DNA of 64,000 nucleotides from G051903925 sp051903925. GTDB lineage: Bacteria > Pseudomonadota > Alphaproteobacteria > Zavarziniales > Zavarziniaceae. The DNA lies in the NCBI RefSeq assembly GCF_051903925.1, contig NZ_CP173678.1:682001-746000 (forward strand). Direction: 5' to 3'. The translations under genes and the position numbers were made by a program. Below are positions 24,174-33,275 of this stretch, piece by piece. Every line of letters begins with the position of its first letter. Position 1 is the stretch's first letter. The notes beneath the pieces are model-generated. The model saw nothing but the letters and a program-made list of their open reading frames with translations, ran no database searches and was not told the DNA's origin.

Positions 24174-24845
24174 ATGGATGACAGTGTGCCGTATCTGGAC
24201 ATCATCCTGCTGGCCATGCTGGCCGGCTTCATCGCGCTCCAGCTTCGCCGCGTGCTCGGACGGAGGACGGGCGCGGAGCGGCCGCCACCGGCGCGCGACC
24301 CATTCGAGCCCGTCGCGCGCGATGACAATGTCGTTCCCCTTCCCCAGCGCGCGCCCCGCGACGGCGACGTGCGGCCACCCCCGCCGGCATCGGGCCCCGC
24401 TGCGGGCCTGACCCAGATCCAGGTGGCCGACCGCGGCTTCGAGCTCGATGGCTTCATCGCCGGCGCGCGCATGGCGTACGAGGAGATCGTCAAGGCCGTC
24501 TCGGCCGGCGACCTCGACTCGGTCCGCAGCTTCGTCAGCCCGGACGTCGTCCGCGACTTCCAGCGCGCCATCGACCAGCGCAAGGCCGATGGCCTGGTCA
24601 CCGATTCCGCCATCGCCGCGATCCTGAAGTCCGAGGTGGCGGATGCGCGCATGACCGGCCGCACGGCCGAGATCACGATCGCCTTCACCAGCGAGCTGAT
24701 CAGCGTCACGCGCAACGCGTCTGGCCAGGTGGTCGACGGTCATCCCACCGCCGGGCGGGAGGTGACGGACATCTGGACCTTTGCCCGCGACACGCGCAGC
24801 CGCGACCCGAACTGGCAGCTGATCCGCACGGCGGCGCCCGACTAG
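24174..24845 (+). CDS. Tim44-like domain protein
   Basis: A 223-residue protein with one N-terminal membrane helix (about residues 7-22), then a flexible Pro- and Arg-rich linker of about 60 residues. The C-terminal Tim44-like domain starts near 85 (FIAGARMAYEEIVKAVSAGD and a WTFARDTRSRDPNWQLI ending). In alphaproteobacteria this protein is anchored in the inner membrane and faces the cytoplasm. It is an ancestor-type relative of mitochondrial import protein Tim44 and is thought to aid membrane-protein handling. The secB neighbour fits that role. Confidence 0.9.
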   Translation: MDDSVPYLDIILLAMLAGFIALQLRRVLGRRTGAERPPPARDPFEPVARDDNVVPLPQRAPRDGDVRPPPPASGPAAGLTQIQVADRGFELDGFIAGARMAYEEIVKAVSAGDLDSVRSFVSPDVVRDFQRAIDQRKADGLVTDSAIAAILKSEVADARMTGRTAEITIAFTSELISVTRNASGQVVDGHPTAGREVTDIWTFARDTRSRDPNWQLIRTAAPD

Positions 24846-24905
24846 TCCACAGCACACCAGGGCCGTTGCCGTGACACGTTCCGCGATTCAGCCCCGGTGC
24901 CCGGG

Positions 24906-26102
24906 ATGTCCCGCGCCATGATGGGCCGCGGCCTTGCCCTGGGCGGCGTGGTACTGGCTCTGGCGGCCCTGGGCGTGGCCGGCGCCTGGTGGCTGCGCGG
25001 CGGCCCGACCGCCGCACCGGCCGACACGCTGGCGCTGACCCGCACCACGTTCGCATCGCTTCCGGGCTGGCAGGACGACCGGCCAGAGGAGGCGCTGAGC
25101 GCGTTCCTGATCTCGTGCCGCCGCCTTCTGGCCAAGGATCCTGGCGAGGATCTGGGCATGGCCGGTCCGGCCGGAGCCTGGCAGGATGCCTGCCGCAAGG
25201 CCCAGGCAACCATCCCGGACGGTGCGCGCGCGTTCTTCGAGACGACCTTCGTCCCCTTTGCCGGCAGCGGCGATGCCGGGCGCGAAGGGCTCTTCACCGG
25301 CTATTACGAGCCCGAGCTTCGCGGCTCCCGGACGCGCAGCGACACCTATGCGACGCCGCTGCTCGCCGCCCCCGACGACCTGGTGACCGCCGACCTGGGC
25401 GCCTTCCGCGAGGAGCTGAAGGGCAAGGGGACGATCCGCGGCCGGCTGGAGGGGAACAGGCTGGTCCCCTATCACGACCGGGCGGCGATCTATGCCGGCG
25501 CGCTGGACGGGCGGGGCCTGGAGCTGGTCTGGGTCGACAGCGCGGTCGACGCCTTCTTCCTGGAGGTGCAGGGCTCCGGCCGCATCGTGCTGGACGACGG
25601 CAGCGTCCTGCGCCTGGGCTACGCCAACCAGAATGGCCATGCCTATACCGCGATCGGACGCGAACTGGTCCGCTCCGGCGAGTTGACGCGGGCGCAGGCC
25701 AACATGCAGGGCATCCGTGACTGGCTGGCCGCCCATCCGGACAAGGCGCGGGCGCTGCTGGAAACCAATCGCTCGTATGTCTTCTTCACGCCGTTGACGC
25801 ACCCCGAGGATGGCCCGCTGGGGGCGCAGGGCGTGCCGCTGACGGTCGAGCGCTCGCTGGCTGTCGACCGCAAGTTCGTGACCCTGGGCGTGCCGGTCTT
25901 CCTGGACACGACCCTGCCGGACGAGACGCCCTATCGCCGCCTGTTCATCGCGCAGGACACGGGCGGCGCCATCCGCGGGGCGATCCGCGGCGACATCTTT
26001 TTTGGCCCCGGCGCGCGCGGCGCCGAGATGGCCGGCAACATGCGCCACCAGGGCCGCATCTGGGTCCTGCTGCCACGGGCCGTCGCGGACTTGCGGGGAT
26101 GA
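24906..26102 (+). CDS. mltA: Membrane-bound lytic transglycosylase A
   Basis: A 398-residue cell-wall enzyme that cleaves glycan strands to 1,6-anhydro products. An N-terminal helix (residues 7-28, LALGGVVLALAALGVAGAWW) anchors or exports it. The MltA barrel motif is GLFTGYYEPELRGS near residue 140. The 3D domain near the end contains FIAQDTGGAIRGAIRGDIFFG, with the family's catalytic Asp in this region. No lipobox Cys is seen. A GTG at 24897 is an alternative start. Its TGA overlaps lutA as ATGA. Confidence 0.95.
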   Translation: MSRAMMGRGLALGGVVLALAALGVAGAWWLRGGPTAAPADTLALTRTTFASLPGWQDDRPEEALSAFLISCRRLLAKDPGEDLGMAGPAGAWQDACRKAQATIPDGARAFFETTFVPFAGSGDAGREGLFTGYYEPELRGSRTRSDTYATPLLAAPDDLVTADLGAFREELKGKGTIRGRLEGNRLVPYHDRAAIYAGALDGRGLELVWVDSAVDAFFLEVQGSGRIVLDDGSVLRLGYANQNGHAYTAIGRELVRSGELTRAQANMQGIRDWLAAHPDKARALLETNRSYVFFTPLTHPEDGPLGAQGVPLTVERSLAVDRKFVTLGVPVFLDTTLPDETPYRRLFIAQDTGGAIRGAIRGDIFFGPGARGAEMAGNMRHQGRIWVLLPRAVADLRG

Positions 26103-26863
26103 GCGCATCGTCCGGCAAACGGGTAGGCCTCCTGGTCACCTGCCTGGTCGACCTGTTCCGGCCGTCCGTCGGCTTTGCCGCCGTGCGCCTGATGGAGCAG
26201 GCCGGCTGCACGGTCGAGGTCCCGGAACAGACCTGCTGCGGCCAGCCCGCCTACAATTCCGGCGACCGCCAGTCTGCCGCCGCCATCGCGCGCCAGGTCA
26301 TCGACGCCTTCGCGCCCTATGACTACCTGGTGGCGCCGTCCGGGTCGTGCGCGGGGATGGTGTTCCGCCACTATCCCGGCCTGTTCCCCGACGATGCCGG
26401 CTATGCCGCCAAGGCCCGGGCCCTGGCGCGCAAGAGCTTTGAGCTGACCGCGTTCCTGGTGGATGTCCTGAAGGTCGAGCTGAAGACCGCGGGCGTTGCG
26501 GCACAACCGGTCGCCTATCACGATTCCTGCTCGTCCCGCCGCGACCTGGGCGTGGTGGCGCAGCCGCGCGCCCTGCTGGCGCAGCTGGGCGTGACGGTGA
26601 GCGAGGTGGCAACGGCCGAGACGTGCTGCGGCTTTGGCGGCGCGTTCTGCGTCAAGTATCCGGCCATCTCTGGCGAGATGGCGCGCAAGAAGTGCGATGC
26701 CGTGACGGCCACGGGTGCGCCCGTCCTGCTGGGCAACGACCTGGGCTGCCTGCTGCACCTGGGCGGCACCCTGTCGCGGCAAGGCTCAGGCGTCGAGGTC
26801 CGCCACATCGCGGAGGTGCTGGCCGGTCCCACCGCGCCCGCCATCGGCAAGGCGCGGCCATGA
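26099..26863 (+). CDS. lutA: Lactate utilisation protein A (CCG-domain Fe-S protein)
   Basis: A 254-residue protein with two CCG modules: EQTCCGQPAYNSGD near residue 43 and ETCCGFGGAFCVKYP near 175. A cysteine lies in SGSCAGM near 84 and another in YHDSCSSRRDLGV near 143, so an Fe-S cluster or haterodisulfide-reductase-like centre is expected. With LutB and LutC it forms the cytochrome-independent L-lactate dehydrogenase complex, oxidising L-lactate to pyruvate. It overlaps mltA upstream and lutB downstream by ATGA. Confidence 0.93.
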   Translation: MSASSGKRVGLLVTCLVDLFRPSVGFAAVRLMEQAGCTVEVPEQTCCGQPAYNSGDRQSAAAIARQVIDAFAPYDYLVAPSGSCAGMVFRHYPGLFPDDAGYAAKARALARKSFELTAFLVDVLKVELKTAGVAAQPVAYHDSCSSRRDLGVVAQPRALLAQLGVTVSEVATAETCCGFGGAFCVKYPAISGEMARKKCDAVTATGAPVLLGNDLGCLLHLGGTLSRQGSGVEVRHIAEVLAGPTAPAIGKARP

Positions 26864-28284
26864 CCCATGCCTTCCGCCCTGAGGCGTTCAAGGAACAGGC
26901 GACCACGGCCCTGGGCGATGCACCCCTTCAGCGGGCGCTGCACCGGCTGGAGACGGGCTTTGGCACCAACCGGCGCCGTGCGCTGGAGGCCCTGCCGGAG
27001 TTCGAGGACCTGAAGGCCGCGGCCCAGGCGCTGAAGAACCACACCCTGGCCCATCTCGACACCTATCTGGAGCAGTTCGAGACGAACGTCCTGGCCCGTG
27101 GCGGCCAGGTGCACTGGTGCGAGACGGGGGCGGATGCCTGTGCCGCCGTGATCGACATCTGCCGCAAGGCGGGCGCCCGCACAGTGACCAAGGGCAAGTC
27201 GATGGCGACCGAGGAGATCGGCCTCAACGCGGCCCTTGAACAGGCCGGGCTGGAGCCGATCGAGACGGACCTGGGCGAATACATCATCCAGCTGGCGCAC
27301 GAGCCGCCCAGCCACATCATCGGCCCGGCCATCCACAAGACGCGCGAGCAGGTCGAGGCGCTGTTCCGCGCCGAGCACCCGACCCTGCCGCCGACGCGCG
27401 ACCTGGCACAGCCGGAACAGCTGGTGGCGGAGGCCCGCGCGATGCTGCGCCAGCGTTTCCTGGCGGCGGATGTCGGCATCACGGGCGCCAACTTCATGAT
27501 CGCGGAGACGGGCTCGACCGTCATCGTCACGAACGAGGGCAATGGCGACCTGACCCAGACCCTCCCCCGCGTCCACATTGTGGTGGTGGGGATCGAGAAG
27601 GTGATTCCGCGCCTGGCCGACCTGCCGGTCTTCCTGCGCCTGCTGGGCCGTTCGGCCACGGGGCAGGAGATGAGCGTCTATACCACCGTCTCGACCGGGC
27701 CACGGCGGGCGGAGGATCCGGACGGGCCGGAGCAGTTCCATGTCGTGCTGCTGGACAATGGCCGCTCGGGCCTGCTGGGCGGTGCGTTCCAGGACATGCT
27801 GCGCTGCATCCGCTGTGGCGCCTGCATGAACCATTGCCCGGTCTATGGCGCGGTCGGCGGCCATGCCTATGGCCATGTCTACATGGGGCCGATGGGTGCG
27901 GTTTTGGCGCCGCTGTTCGCGGGGCTGGAGGTGACGCGCGACCTGCCCAATGCGTCGACCTTCTGCGGTCGCTGCGCCGAGGTGTGCCCGGTCGGCATCC
28001 CGCTGCCCGACCTGATGCGGCGCTGGCGCAATTCCGATTTCGAACGCGGCCTGGCCCCGGCGCGCGACCGCTGGGCGACCCGCCTGTGGGCCTATGCCGC
28101 GCGGCGGCCGCGGCTCTATCGCGCCCTGACCTGGGCGGCGGCCAAGTCGCTGAAGGGCCTGGCCCGCGGCCGGGGCAAGCTGGCCGTTGCCCCCCTCGCC
28201 TCTGGCTGGACCGCCAGCCGCGACCTCCCGGCGCCGGAGGGCGAAACCTTCATGGCCCGCTGGAAGCGCGAGCGGCCGCAATGA
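26860..28284 (+). CDS. lutB: Lactate utilisation protein B (ferredoxin-like Fe-S protein)
   Basis: A 474-residue Fe-S protein, the core of LutABC. It has the LutB/LldF opening (ALEALPEFEDLKAAAQALKN near residue 45), TKGKSMATEEIGLN near 110 and GANFMIAETGSTVIVTNEGN near 210. Two [4Fe-4S] sites follow: CIRCGACMNHCPVYG near 315 and CGRCAEVCPVGIPLPDL near 370. The start is ATG 26860, overlapping the lutA stop. The lutC ATG overlaps its own stop. Confidence 0.95.
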   Translation: MTHAFRPEAFKEQATTALGDAPLQRALHRLETGFGTNRRRALEALPEFEDLKAAAQALKNHTLAHLDTYLEQFETNVLARGGQVHWCETGADACAAVIDICRKAGARTVTKGKSMATEEIGLNAALEQAGLEPIETDLGEYIIQLAHEPPSHIIGPAIHKTREQVEALFRAEHPTLPPTRDLAQPEQLVAEARAMLRQRFLAADVGITGANFMIAETGSTVIVTNEGNGDLTQTLPRVHIVVVGIEKVIPRLADLPVFLRLLGRSATGQEMSVYTTVSTGPRRAEDPDGPEQFHVVLLDNGRSGLLGGAFQDMLRCIRCGACMNHCPVYGAVGGHAYGHVYMGPMGAVLAPLFAGLEVTRDLPNASTFCGRCAEVCPVGIPLPDLMRRWRNSDFERGLAPARDRWATRLWAYAARRPRLYRALTWAAAKSLKGLARGRGKLAVAPLASGWTASRDLPAPEGETFMARWKRERPQ

Positions 28285-28955
28285 GGCAGCCCACAAGCGG
28301 GCGGACGGCCATCCTGCGGACCATCGCCGGCGCATTGGGGCCCAAGCGGCCGCCTTTGCCGCTGCCCCCGGTTGCCACCGGCCGCCTGCCGCAAGAGGGC
28401 GACGCGGTCGCCCGCTTCCGCGCCAAGGCGGAGGGGGTGGCGGCCACGACCGAGGTGATCGGTTCCATGGCCGACCTGCCGGGTGCGGTCCAGCGCCTGC
28501 TGGCCGCCGGCAACCTGCCGTCCCGCCTGGCGGCAAGCCCAGCGCCGGAGTTCCAGGCGCTGGACTGGCCCGCAACCCTCGACGTCCGCTTTGGCCGCAG
28601 CGACGGCACGGACCTGGTCGGCCTGTCCTGGGCCGCCGCCGGGATCGCGGAGACGGGGACGCTGCTGCTGTGGTCGGACGCGACGTCGCCCACCACGCTG
28701 AACTTCCTGCCCGACCATCACGTCGTGGTCGTGCCGCTGGAGCGGATTGTCGCCGACCTGGACCAGGCCATCGCCCGGGTGCCGCGCGACGCCCTGCCGC
28801 GTACGCTCAACTTCGTGACCGGGCCGTCGCGCACCGGCGATATCGAGCAGATGATGGTGATGGGCGCCCATGGGCCGCGCCGTCTGCACATCGTGATCGT
28901 CGATGGCACTGCCGCATCGGAGGCGCCCGTCGCGGCACCCGCCGATGGCGCGTGA
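28281..28955 (+). CDS. lutC: Lactate utilisation protein C
   Basis: A 224-residue LUD-domain protein, third subunit of LutABC. The family motif is AGIAETGTLLLWSDATSPTTLN near residue 120, then FLPDHHVVVVPLERIV and TGPSRTGDIEQMMVMGAHGPR near 180. The C-terminal tail is Ala-rich. It starts inside the lutB stop, and its last 11 bases overlap the Smr gene. Confidence 0.93.
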   Translation: MRQPTSGRTAILRTIAGALGPKRPPLPLPPVATGRLPQEGDAVARFRAKAEGVAATTEVIGSMADLPGAVQRLLAAGNLPSRLAASPAPEFQALDWPATLDVRFGRSDGTDLVGLSWAAAGIAETGTLLLWSDATSPTTLNFLPDHHVVVVPLERIVADLDQAIARVPRDALPRTLNFVTGPSRTGDIEQMMVMGAHGPRRLHIVIVDGTAASEAPVAAPADGA

Positions 28956-29511
28956 CAAACGGCTCCTGACGGGGCCAGAGGCGCAGATGTGGGCGCGCGC
29001 CATGGCAGACGTCGTGCCCCTGCCGGGTCGGGTCCTGCCCGATCCCGCCCTTCTGCCGCCACCGACCGTACGCCCGCGCGACCAGGCCCGGCCGGTAATG
29101 CCCCGCCCGCGCGAACACGCGCCGATGCCGCGCGCACCCCACCCGGTCCAAGCCGGCCACGTCCACCTGCACGGGGTCGACGGCGCGCTGGCCGACCGCC
29201 TGCGCCGCGGACTTCTCCCGATCGAGGGGCGGATCGACCTGCACGGCCGCACGGTCGACGTCGCCTGGCGCGACCTGGACCGCTTCCTGGTCCACGCGCA
29301 CGAGGCGGGCCATCGCTGCGTCATCATCATCACGGGGAAAGGCCTGCGCGGCGCCGACCCCTCGCGCACCGGGCAGATCAGGGCGGCGCTGCCGCAATGG
29401 CTGGCCCAGCCGCACCTGAAGGGCAAGATCATCGCCTGGTCACCCGCGCAAGCCCACCACGGCGGCGACGGCGCGTTCTACGTCCTGCTCAAGCGACGAC
29501 GCACGCGGTAG
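28945..29511 (+). CDS. Smr/MutS2-type endonuclease domain protein
   Basis: A 188-residue protein. The N-terminal half is a basic, Pro-rich linker; the Smr domain lies at about residues 95-185, with the motif RIDLHGRTVDVAW (L-D-L-H-G form) and IIITGKGLRG, the T-G-x-G-x element. Smr domains bind or nick branched DNA or cleave RNA. In related genomes this gene directly follows mltA; here lutABC is placed between them. It starts within the 3' end of lutC. Confidence 0.9.
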   Translation: MARDKRLLTGPEAQMWARAMADVVPLPGRVLPDPALLPPPTVRPRDQARPVMPRPREHAPMPRAPHPVQAGHVHLHGVDGALADRLRRGLLPIEGRIDLHGRTVDVAWRDLDRFLVHAHEAGHRCVIIITGKGLRGADPSRTGQIRAALPQWLAQPHLKGKIIAWSPAQAHHGGDGAFYVLLKRRRTR

Positions 29512-29517
29512 CCCCGC

Positions 29518-30657
29518 TCAACCGGCCTGGGTGGCGATTTCGAACTCGGCTCTGAGGGCTTGCCCCTGCTGGTCCAGGGTGGGAACGGCACCGGCCGCGA
29601 GCGCGATGCCGTCGTGCAGGGCGCCGGGGCCGAGCAGGCGGATGGCGCCGCCCGGCGTCGCCACGTCGACGAAGCGCGCCTGGGCATGGGCGGCGAGGTC
29701 CGACAGGCTGCTGATCCGGCCATAGGCGATGCGCGCCGCCTCCATCCGCCGGACCATCTCCGGCCGCGGCACCGTGCGGAAGACCACCTCGATCTCGGCG
29801 TCCAGGTCGGCGCGATGGGCGACGCGCAAGGTGTTGTCGGCAAAGCGCGGATCGCTGGACACCTCAGGCCGGCCCAGCACGTCCGCGCAGAAGACCCGCC
29901 ATTCCCGCTCGTTCTGGATCGCGAACAGGATGGCCTCGCCGCCGGCGCAAGGGTATGCGCCATAGGGGGCGATGGTCGCGTGGTGCAGGCCGATCCGCCG
30001 TGGCGACACCCCGCCATAGACATGCTGCAGATAGGGCACGTTCATCCAGTCGGCCAGGGCGTGGAACAGCGACACGGACACATGCCGCCCCCGGCCCGTG
30101 CGCCCCCGGCCGATCAGCGCCTGAAGGATCGCGTTCAATGCCGTCATGCCGGCCGCGATATCGCAGACGGAGACGCCGACGCGGCCGGCGCCTGCGGCAT
30201 TGCCGGTAATGTCGGCCAGGCCCGTCTCGCCCTGCACCAGCAGGTCATAGGCCTTCAGGTCCTTGAGCGGGCCGTCCTCGCCATAGCCGGTGATCGTGCA
30301 GGTGATGAGTTGCGGGTTCTCTGCCCGCAGCGCCGCGGGGTCGAGGCCGAGTGCCGCCAGCGCGCCGGGTGCCGCGTTCTGGATGAAGACGTCGGCGCGC
30401 GCCACCATGCGCCGGATCAGCGCGACGTCGCCGGGATCGCGCAGGTCGACCGCGATCGATTCCTTGCCCCGGTTCAGCCAGACGAAATAGCTGCTCTGGC
30501 CCAAGGCATGGCGGTCGTAGCCGCGCGCGAAGTCGCCGTCCTGCCGTTCCACCTTGATGACCCGGGCGCCCGCATCGGCCAGCCGGGACGAGGCATAGGG
30601 AGCGGCGACCGCCTGCTCCACGCTGACAACCAGCAACCCATCCAGATCCTGCGCCAT
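29518..30657 (-). CDS. CaiB/BaiF family III CoA-transferase
   Basis: A 379-residue CoA-transferase with the family opening (VEQAVAAPYASSRLADAGAR near residue 12), RGKESIAVDL near 63 and the catalytic Asp in KAYDLLVQGETGL near 160. A glycine-rich loop follows around residue 195 (GRGRTGRGRHVSVSL). Members swap CoA between carboxylic acids such as oxalate, itaconate, mesaconate or carnitine. It is the last gene of a leftward triad, 7 bases after the esterase. The donor and acceptor acids are unknown. Confidence 0.92.
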   Translation of the reverse strand: MAQDLDGLLVVSVEQAVAAPYASSRLADAGARVIKVERQDGDFARGYDRHALGQSSYFVWLNRGKESIAVDLRDPGDVALIRRMVARADVFIQNAAPGALAALGLDPAALRAENPQLITCTITGYGEDGPLKDLKAYDLLVQGETGLADITGNAAGAGRVGVSVCDIAAGMTALNAILQALIGRGRTGRGRHVSVSLFHALADWMNVPYLQHVYGGVSPRRIGLHHATIAPYGAYPCAGGEAILFAIQNEREWRVFCADVLGRPEVSSDPRFADNTLRVAHRADLDAEIEVVFRTVPRPEMVRRMEAARIAYGRISSLSDLAAHAQARFVDVATPGGAIRLLGPGALHDGIALAAGAVPTLDQQGQALRAEFEIATQAG

Positions 30658-30664
30658 GCGGCCC

Positions 30665-31633
30665 CTAGCGGAGGCCCAGGCCGCGGCGGAGCGCGTCGCG
30701 GTAGTCGCGGCGATAGGTCTGCGTCACCCGCGCCTGGGGCGCCATGTTGAAGGCATGGAAGGCGCCGGGATAGACGTGGAGTTCCGTGGGCACGCCGGCA
30801 CGCAGCAGGCGCCCGGCATAGTCCAGGTCCTCGTCCAGGAACAGGTCCAGCGCGCCCAGCGCCATGAAGGTCGGCGGCAGGCCGGACAGGTCCTCCGCCC
30901 GGGCCGGTGCCGCATAGGGCGAGACCCCGTCCGCACCCGGATCCTGGCCCAGCAGGGCCGACCAGCCGAAGCGGTTGGCATTCGCCGTCCACACGAACTG
31001 CCCCACCACGGGATGCGGCGGGCGCACCACCGTGCGGTCGTCCAGCATGGGATAGATCAGGACCTGCAGCGCCACGGGCACTTCGCGCCGGTCGCGGGCC
31101 AGCAGGCCAAGCGCCGCGGCCAGGCCACCGCCGGCGCTCTCGCCTCCGATGGCGATCCGCGTCGGGTCGACGCCCAGCGCCTCGCTGTCGCGGAACAGCC
31201 AGAGCAGAGCGGCGTAGCAGTCCTCGACCGGGCCGGGATAGGGCACTTCCGGGGCCACGCGATAGTCGACGGAAGCGACGATGCAGCCGAGATCGCGGGC
31301 AAAGCCGACCGACTGCTCGAAGCTGAGTTCGGGGGAACCCATGACATAGCCGCCGCCATGGATGTGAAGATAGGCGGGCAGCGGCCCCTCGGCCTCGGTC
31401 GGGGTAAAGACCATGACGCGCACGTCCGGCCCGCCGGCATGGCCCGGTGCCCAATGATCCGCGATGGTCACGCCGCTGCGGTCGACCAACTCGACCTGGG
31501 TGCGGCCCATCTCCACCAGTTGCGCGCGCAGGGCGCCCAGTTTCTCGGGCGAGGTGGCATCGAAGGCCGGCAGGACGGCTAGCAGGTCGAGCAGTTCGGG
31601 ATCGACGAGGTGCCGTGTGTCGCGTGCGGGCAT
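30665..31633 (-). CDS. Alpha/beta hydrolase, hormone-sensitive-lipase (HSL) type
   Basis: A 322-residue esterase with the HSL oxyanion motif HIHGGGYVMGS near residue 97, the nucleophile elbow IGGESAGGGLA near 167 (G-E-S-A-G), an acidic residue in GALDLFLDED near 265 and the catalytic His in YPGAFHAFNM near 295. The start overlaps the stop of the ThDP enzyme (TGATG), so the two are coupled. Substrate is probably a small carboxylic ester or lactone. Confidence 0.92.
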   Translation of the reverse strand: MPARDTRHLVDPELLDLLAVLPAFDATSPEKLGALRAQLVEMGRTQVELVDRSGVTIADHWAPGHAGGPDVRVMVFTPTEAEGPLPAYLHIHGGGYVMGSPELSFEQSVGFARDLGCIVASVDYRVAPEVPYPGPVEDCYAALLWLFRDSEALGVDPTRIAIGGESAGGGLAAALGLLARDRREVPVALQVLIYPMLDDRTVVRPPHPVVGQFVWTANANRFGWSALLGQDPGADGVSPYAAPARAEDLSGLPPTFMALGALDLFLDEDLDYAGRLLRAGVPTELHVYPGAFHAFNMAPQARVTQTYRRDYRDALRRGLGLR

Positions 31634-33174
31634 CAGATCATCACCTCGATCAGGCGGGGACCCTTCTGCGCCATGGCATCGGCCAGCAGATCGTCCAGCC
31701 GCTCCGCCGTCTCGGCCCGGTCGGCGGCGACGCCCAGCCCCTTCGCGATCGCGACGAAGTCCAGGCGCGGCCGGTCGATGTCCAGCAGCGCCCGCGCCCG
31801 GTTGGGCGGCGCCTGGCCACAGATGCGGTTGTACTCGACATTCAGGATCCGATAGGCACCGTTGTTGAAGATCAGCGTCGTCACGTCCAGGTTCTCGCGC
31901 GCCTGGGTCCACAGCGACTGGATCGTGTACATGGCACCGCCATCGCCCGACAGGGTCAGGATCTTTGCCTCAGGCGCGCCGACCGCGGCGCCCGTCGCCA
32001 GCGGCAGGCCCTGCCCGATGGAGCCGCCCATCAGGTCCAGCCACTGGTGCGGCGGGCAACCCTTGGTCAGCGGCAGAAGCATGCCGCCAGAGGTTGCGGA
32101 TTCGTCCGAGACGATCGCCCCTTCCGGCAGGTGACGGGCAACGGCGACGGCCAGCGACTCCAGCGTGATCTCGCCAGACGGGCGGCCGGGACGCTCGGCC
32201 CGCGGCTCGTTCGCGGACTTCGCCGCTGCACCCAGCACCTCCGCCACCGCATGGAGGGCCCCGGCCGCATCCTCCGCCGGGGTGGCAAGGTCGAACACGC
32301 TGTCGGGGCTGGGCGGCAGCAGCGACGGCTTGCCCGGATAGGCGAAGAACGACACGGGATAGGCGGCGCCCGCCAGGACGATCAGGCTGAAGCGCGCCAG
32401 AAATTCCGTCGCCTGCTCCGCGAAATAGGGGACGCGCGGCAGGAAGGGCCGGCCGGCGCCGCGCGCGCAGTTGGTGTTGAACGTGGCGCTGGCCAGCGAC
32501 GCACCGGTGGCCGCCGCGATGGCGCCCGCCGCCTTGACCCCCGCATCGGTCAGGCCGCTGTGCGAGACGATGATGAGCGCCTTGGACCCCGCGGCACGCA
32601 GCTTCTTCGCGGCCTCTTCCGCGACACCCTGCGCCGGCAGGCGGCGGGCACGGGGGGTGCGGCGCTGCAGGTCGGGAATGGCGTCACCCCAGGCGACGTC
32701 GCCCGGCACGATCAGCGTGGCGGGACCTTGCCCCTCCACCGCGGCCAGCACCGCCTCGGCCGTGTCGGCCGACGGGCGATGGGGCGAGCACGCCTTGGAC
32801 CAGACCGAGAAGGCATCCGCGATCGCGGGCAGGTTCGAGGTCAGTGGCGCGTCCAGCGCCAGGTGATGGGTGGCGTGGTCGCCCACGATGTTGACGATCG
32901 GCGTGCGGGCCTTGCGCGCATTGTGCAGGTTGGCCATCGCATTGGCATAGCCGGGGCCCAGGTGCAGCAGGGTGGACGACGGCCGCCCCGCGACGCGCGC
33001 ATAGCCGTCGGCGGCCCCCGAGGCGACACCCTCGAACAGGGCCAGCACCATGCGCACTTCGGGAGCGTGGTCCGCCGCCTCGACAAAGGCCATTTCCGAC
33101 GTGCCGGGGTTGGTGAAGCAGACGCCGACATCGTTTGCCGCCAGCGTCTTCAGGATCAGCTCCGCACCCTTCAT
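31633..33174 (-). CDS. Thiamine-diphosphate enzyme, acetolactate synthase / benzoylformate decarboxylase-like
   Basis: A 513-residue ThDP enzyme. The N-terminal domain opens with KGAELILKTLAANDVGVCFT and has the activating Glu in LALFEGVASGAADGYAR near residue 50. The central domain is degenerate. The cofactor motif GDGGAMYTIQSL ... NN is near residue 430. It lacks a partner small subunit, so classical acetolactate synthase is unlikely; 2-keto acid decarboxylase or C-C lyase activity is more plausible. The ATG at 33174 has GGAGGGGG just upstream, so it is preferred over the ATG at 33186. First gene of the triad. Confidence 0.88.
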   Translation of the reverse strand: MKGAELILKTLAANDVGVCFTNPGTSEMAFVEAADHAPEVRMVLALFEGVASGAADGYARVAGRPSSTLLHLGPGYANAMANLHNARKARTPIVNIVGDHATHHLALDAPLTSNLPAIADAFSVWSKACSPHRPSADTAEAVLAAVEGQGPATLIVPGDVAWGDAIPDLQRRTPRARRLPAQGVAEEAAKKLRAAGSKALIIVSHSGLTDAGVKAAGAIAAATGASLASATFNTNCARGAGRPFLPRVPYFAEQATEFLARFSLIVLAGAAYPVSFFAYPGKPSLLPPSPDSVFDLATPAEDAAGALHAVAEVLGAAAKSANEPRAERPGRPSGEITLESLAVAVARHLPEGAIVSDESATSGGMLLPLTKGCPPHQWLDLMGGSIGQGLPLATGAAVGAPEAKILTLSGDGGAMYTIQSLWTQARENLDVTTLIFNNGAYRILNVEYNRICGQAPPNRARALLDIDRPRLDFVAIAKGLGVAADRAETAERLDDLLADAMAQKGPRLIEVMI

Positions 33175-33275
33175 GCCCCCTCCCATTTTCTTGTGCCGCC
33201 GGACCGGTGACGGCCCAGCGGTCCCGAACGATGGGACGAAACGGCGCGGCGGGGCAAGGATGAAGCACCGTCGCC

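Noticed and set aside
26518..28575. Long leftward open frame opposite lutA, lutB and lutC
   Set aside because: The rightward frames carry Fe-S motifs. The opposite frame is low-complexity, so it is not a gene.
29518..33174. Oxalate degradation (formyl-CoA transferase plus oxalyl-CoA decarboxylase)
   Set aside because: The ThDP enzyme does not carry the long oxalyl-CoA decarboxylase features, and an esterase lies between. The pair alone is not enough to name it.
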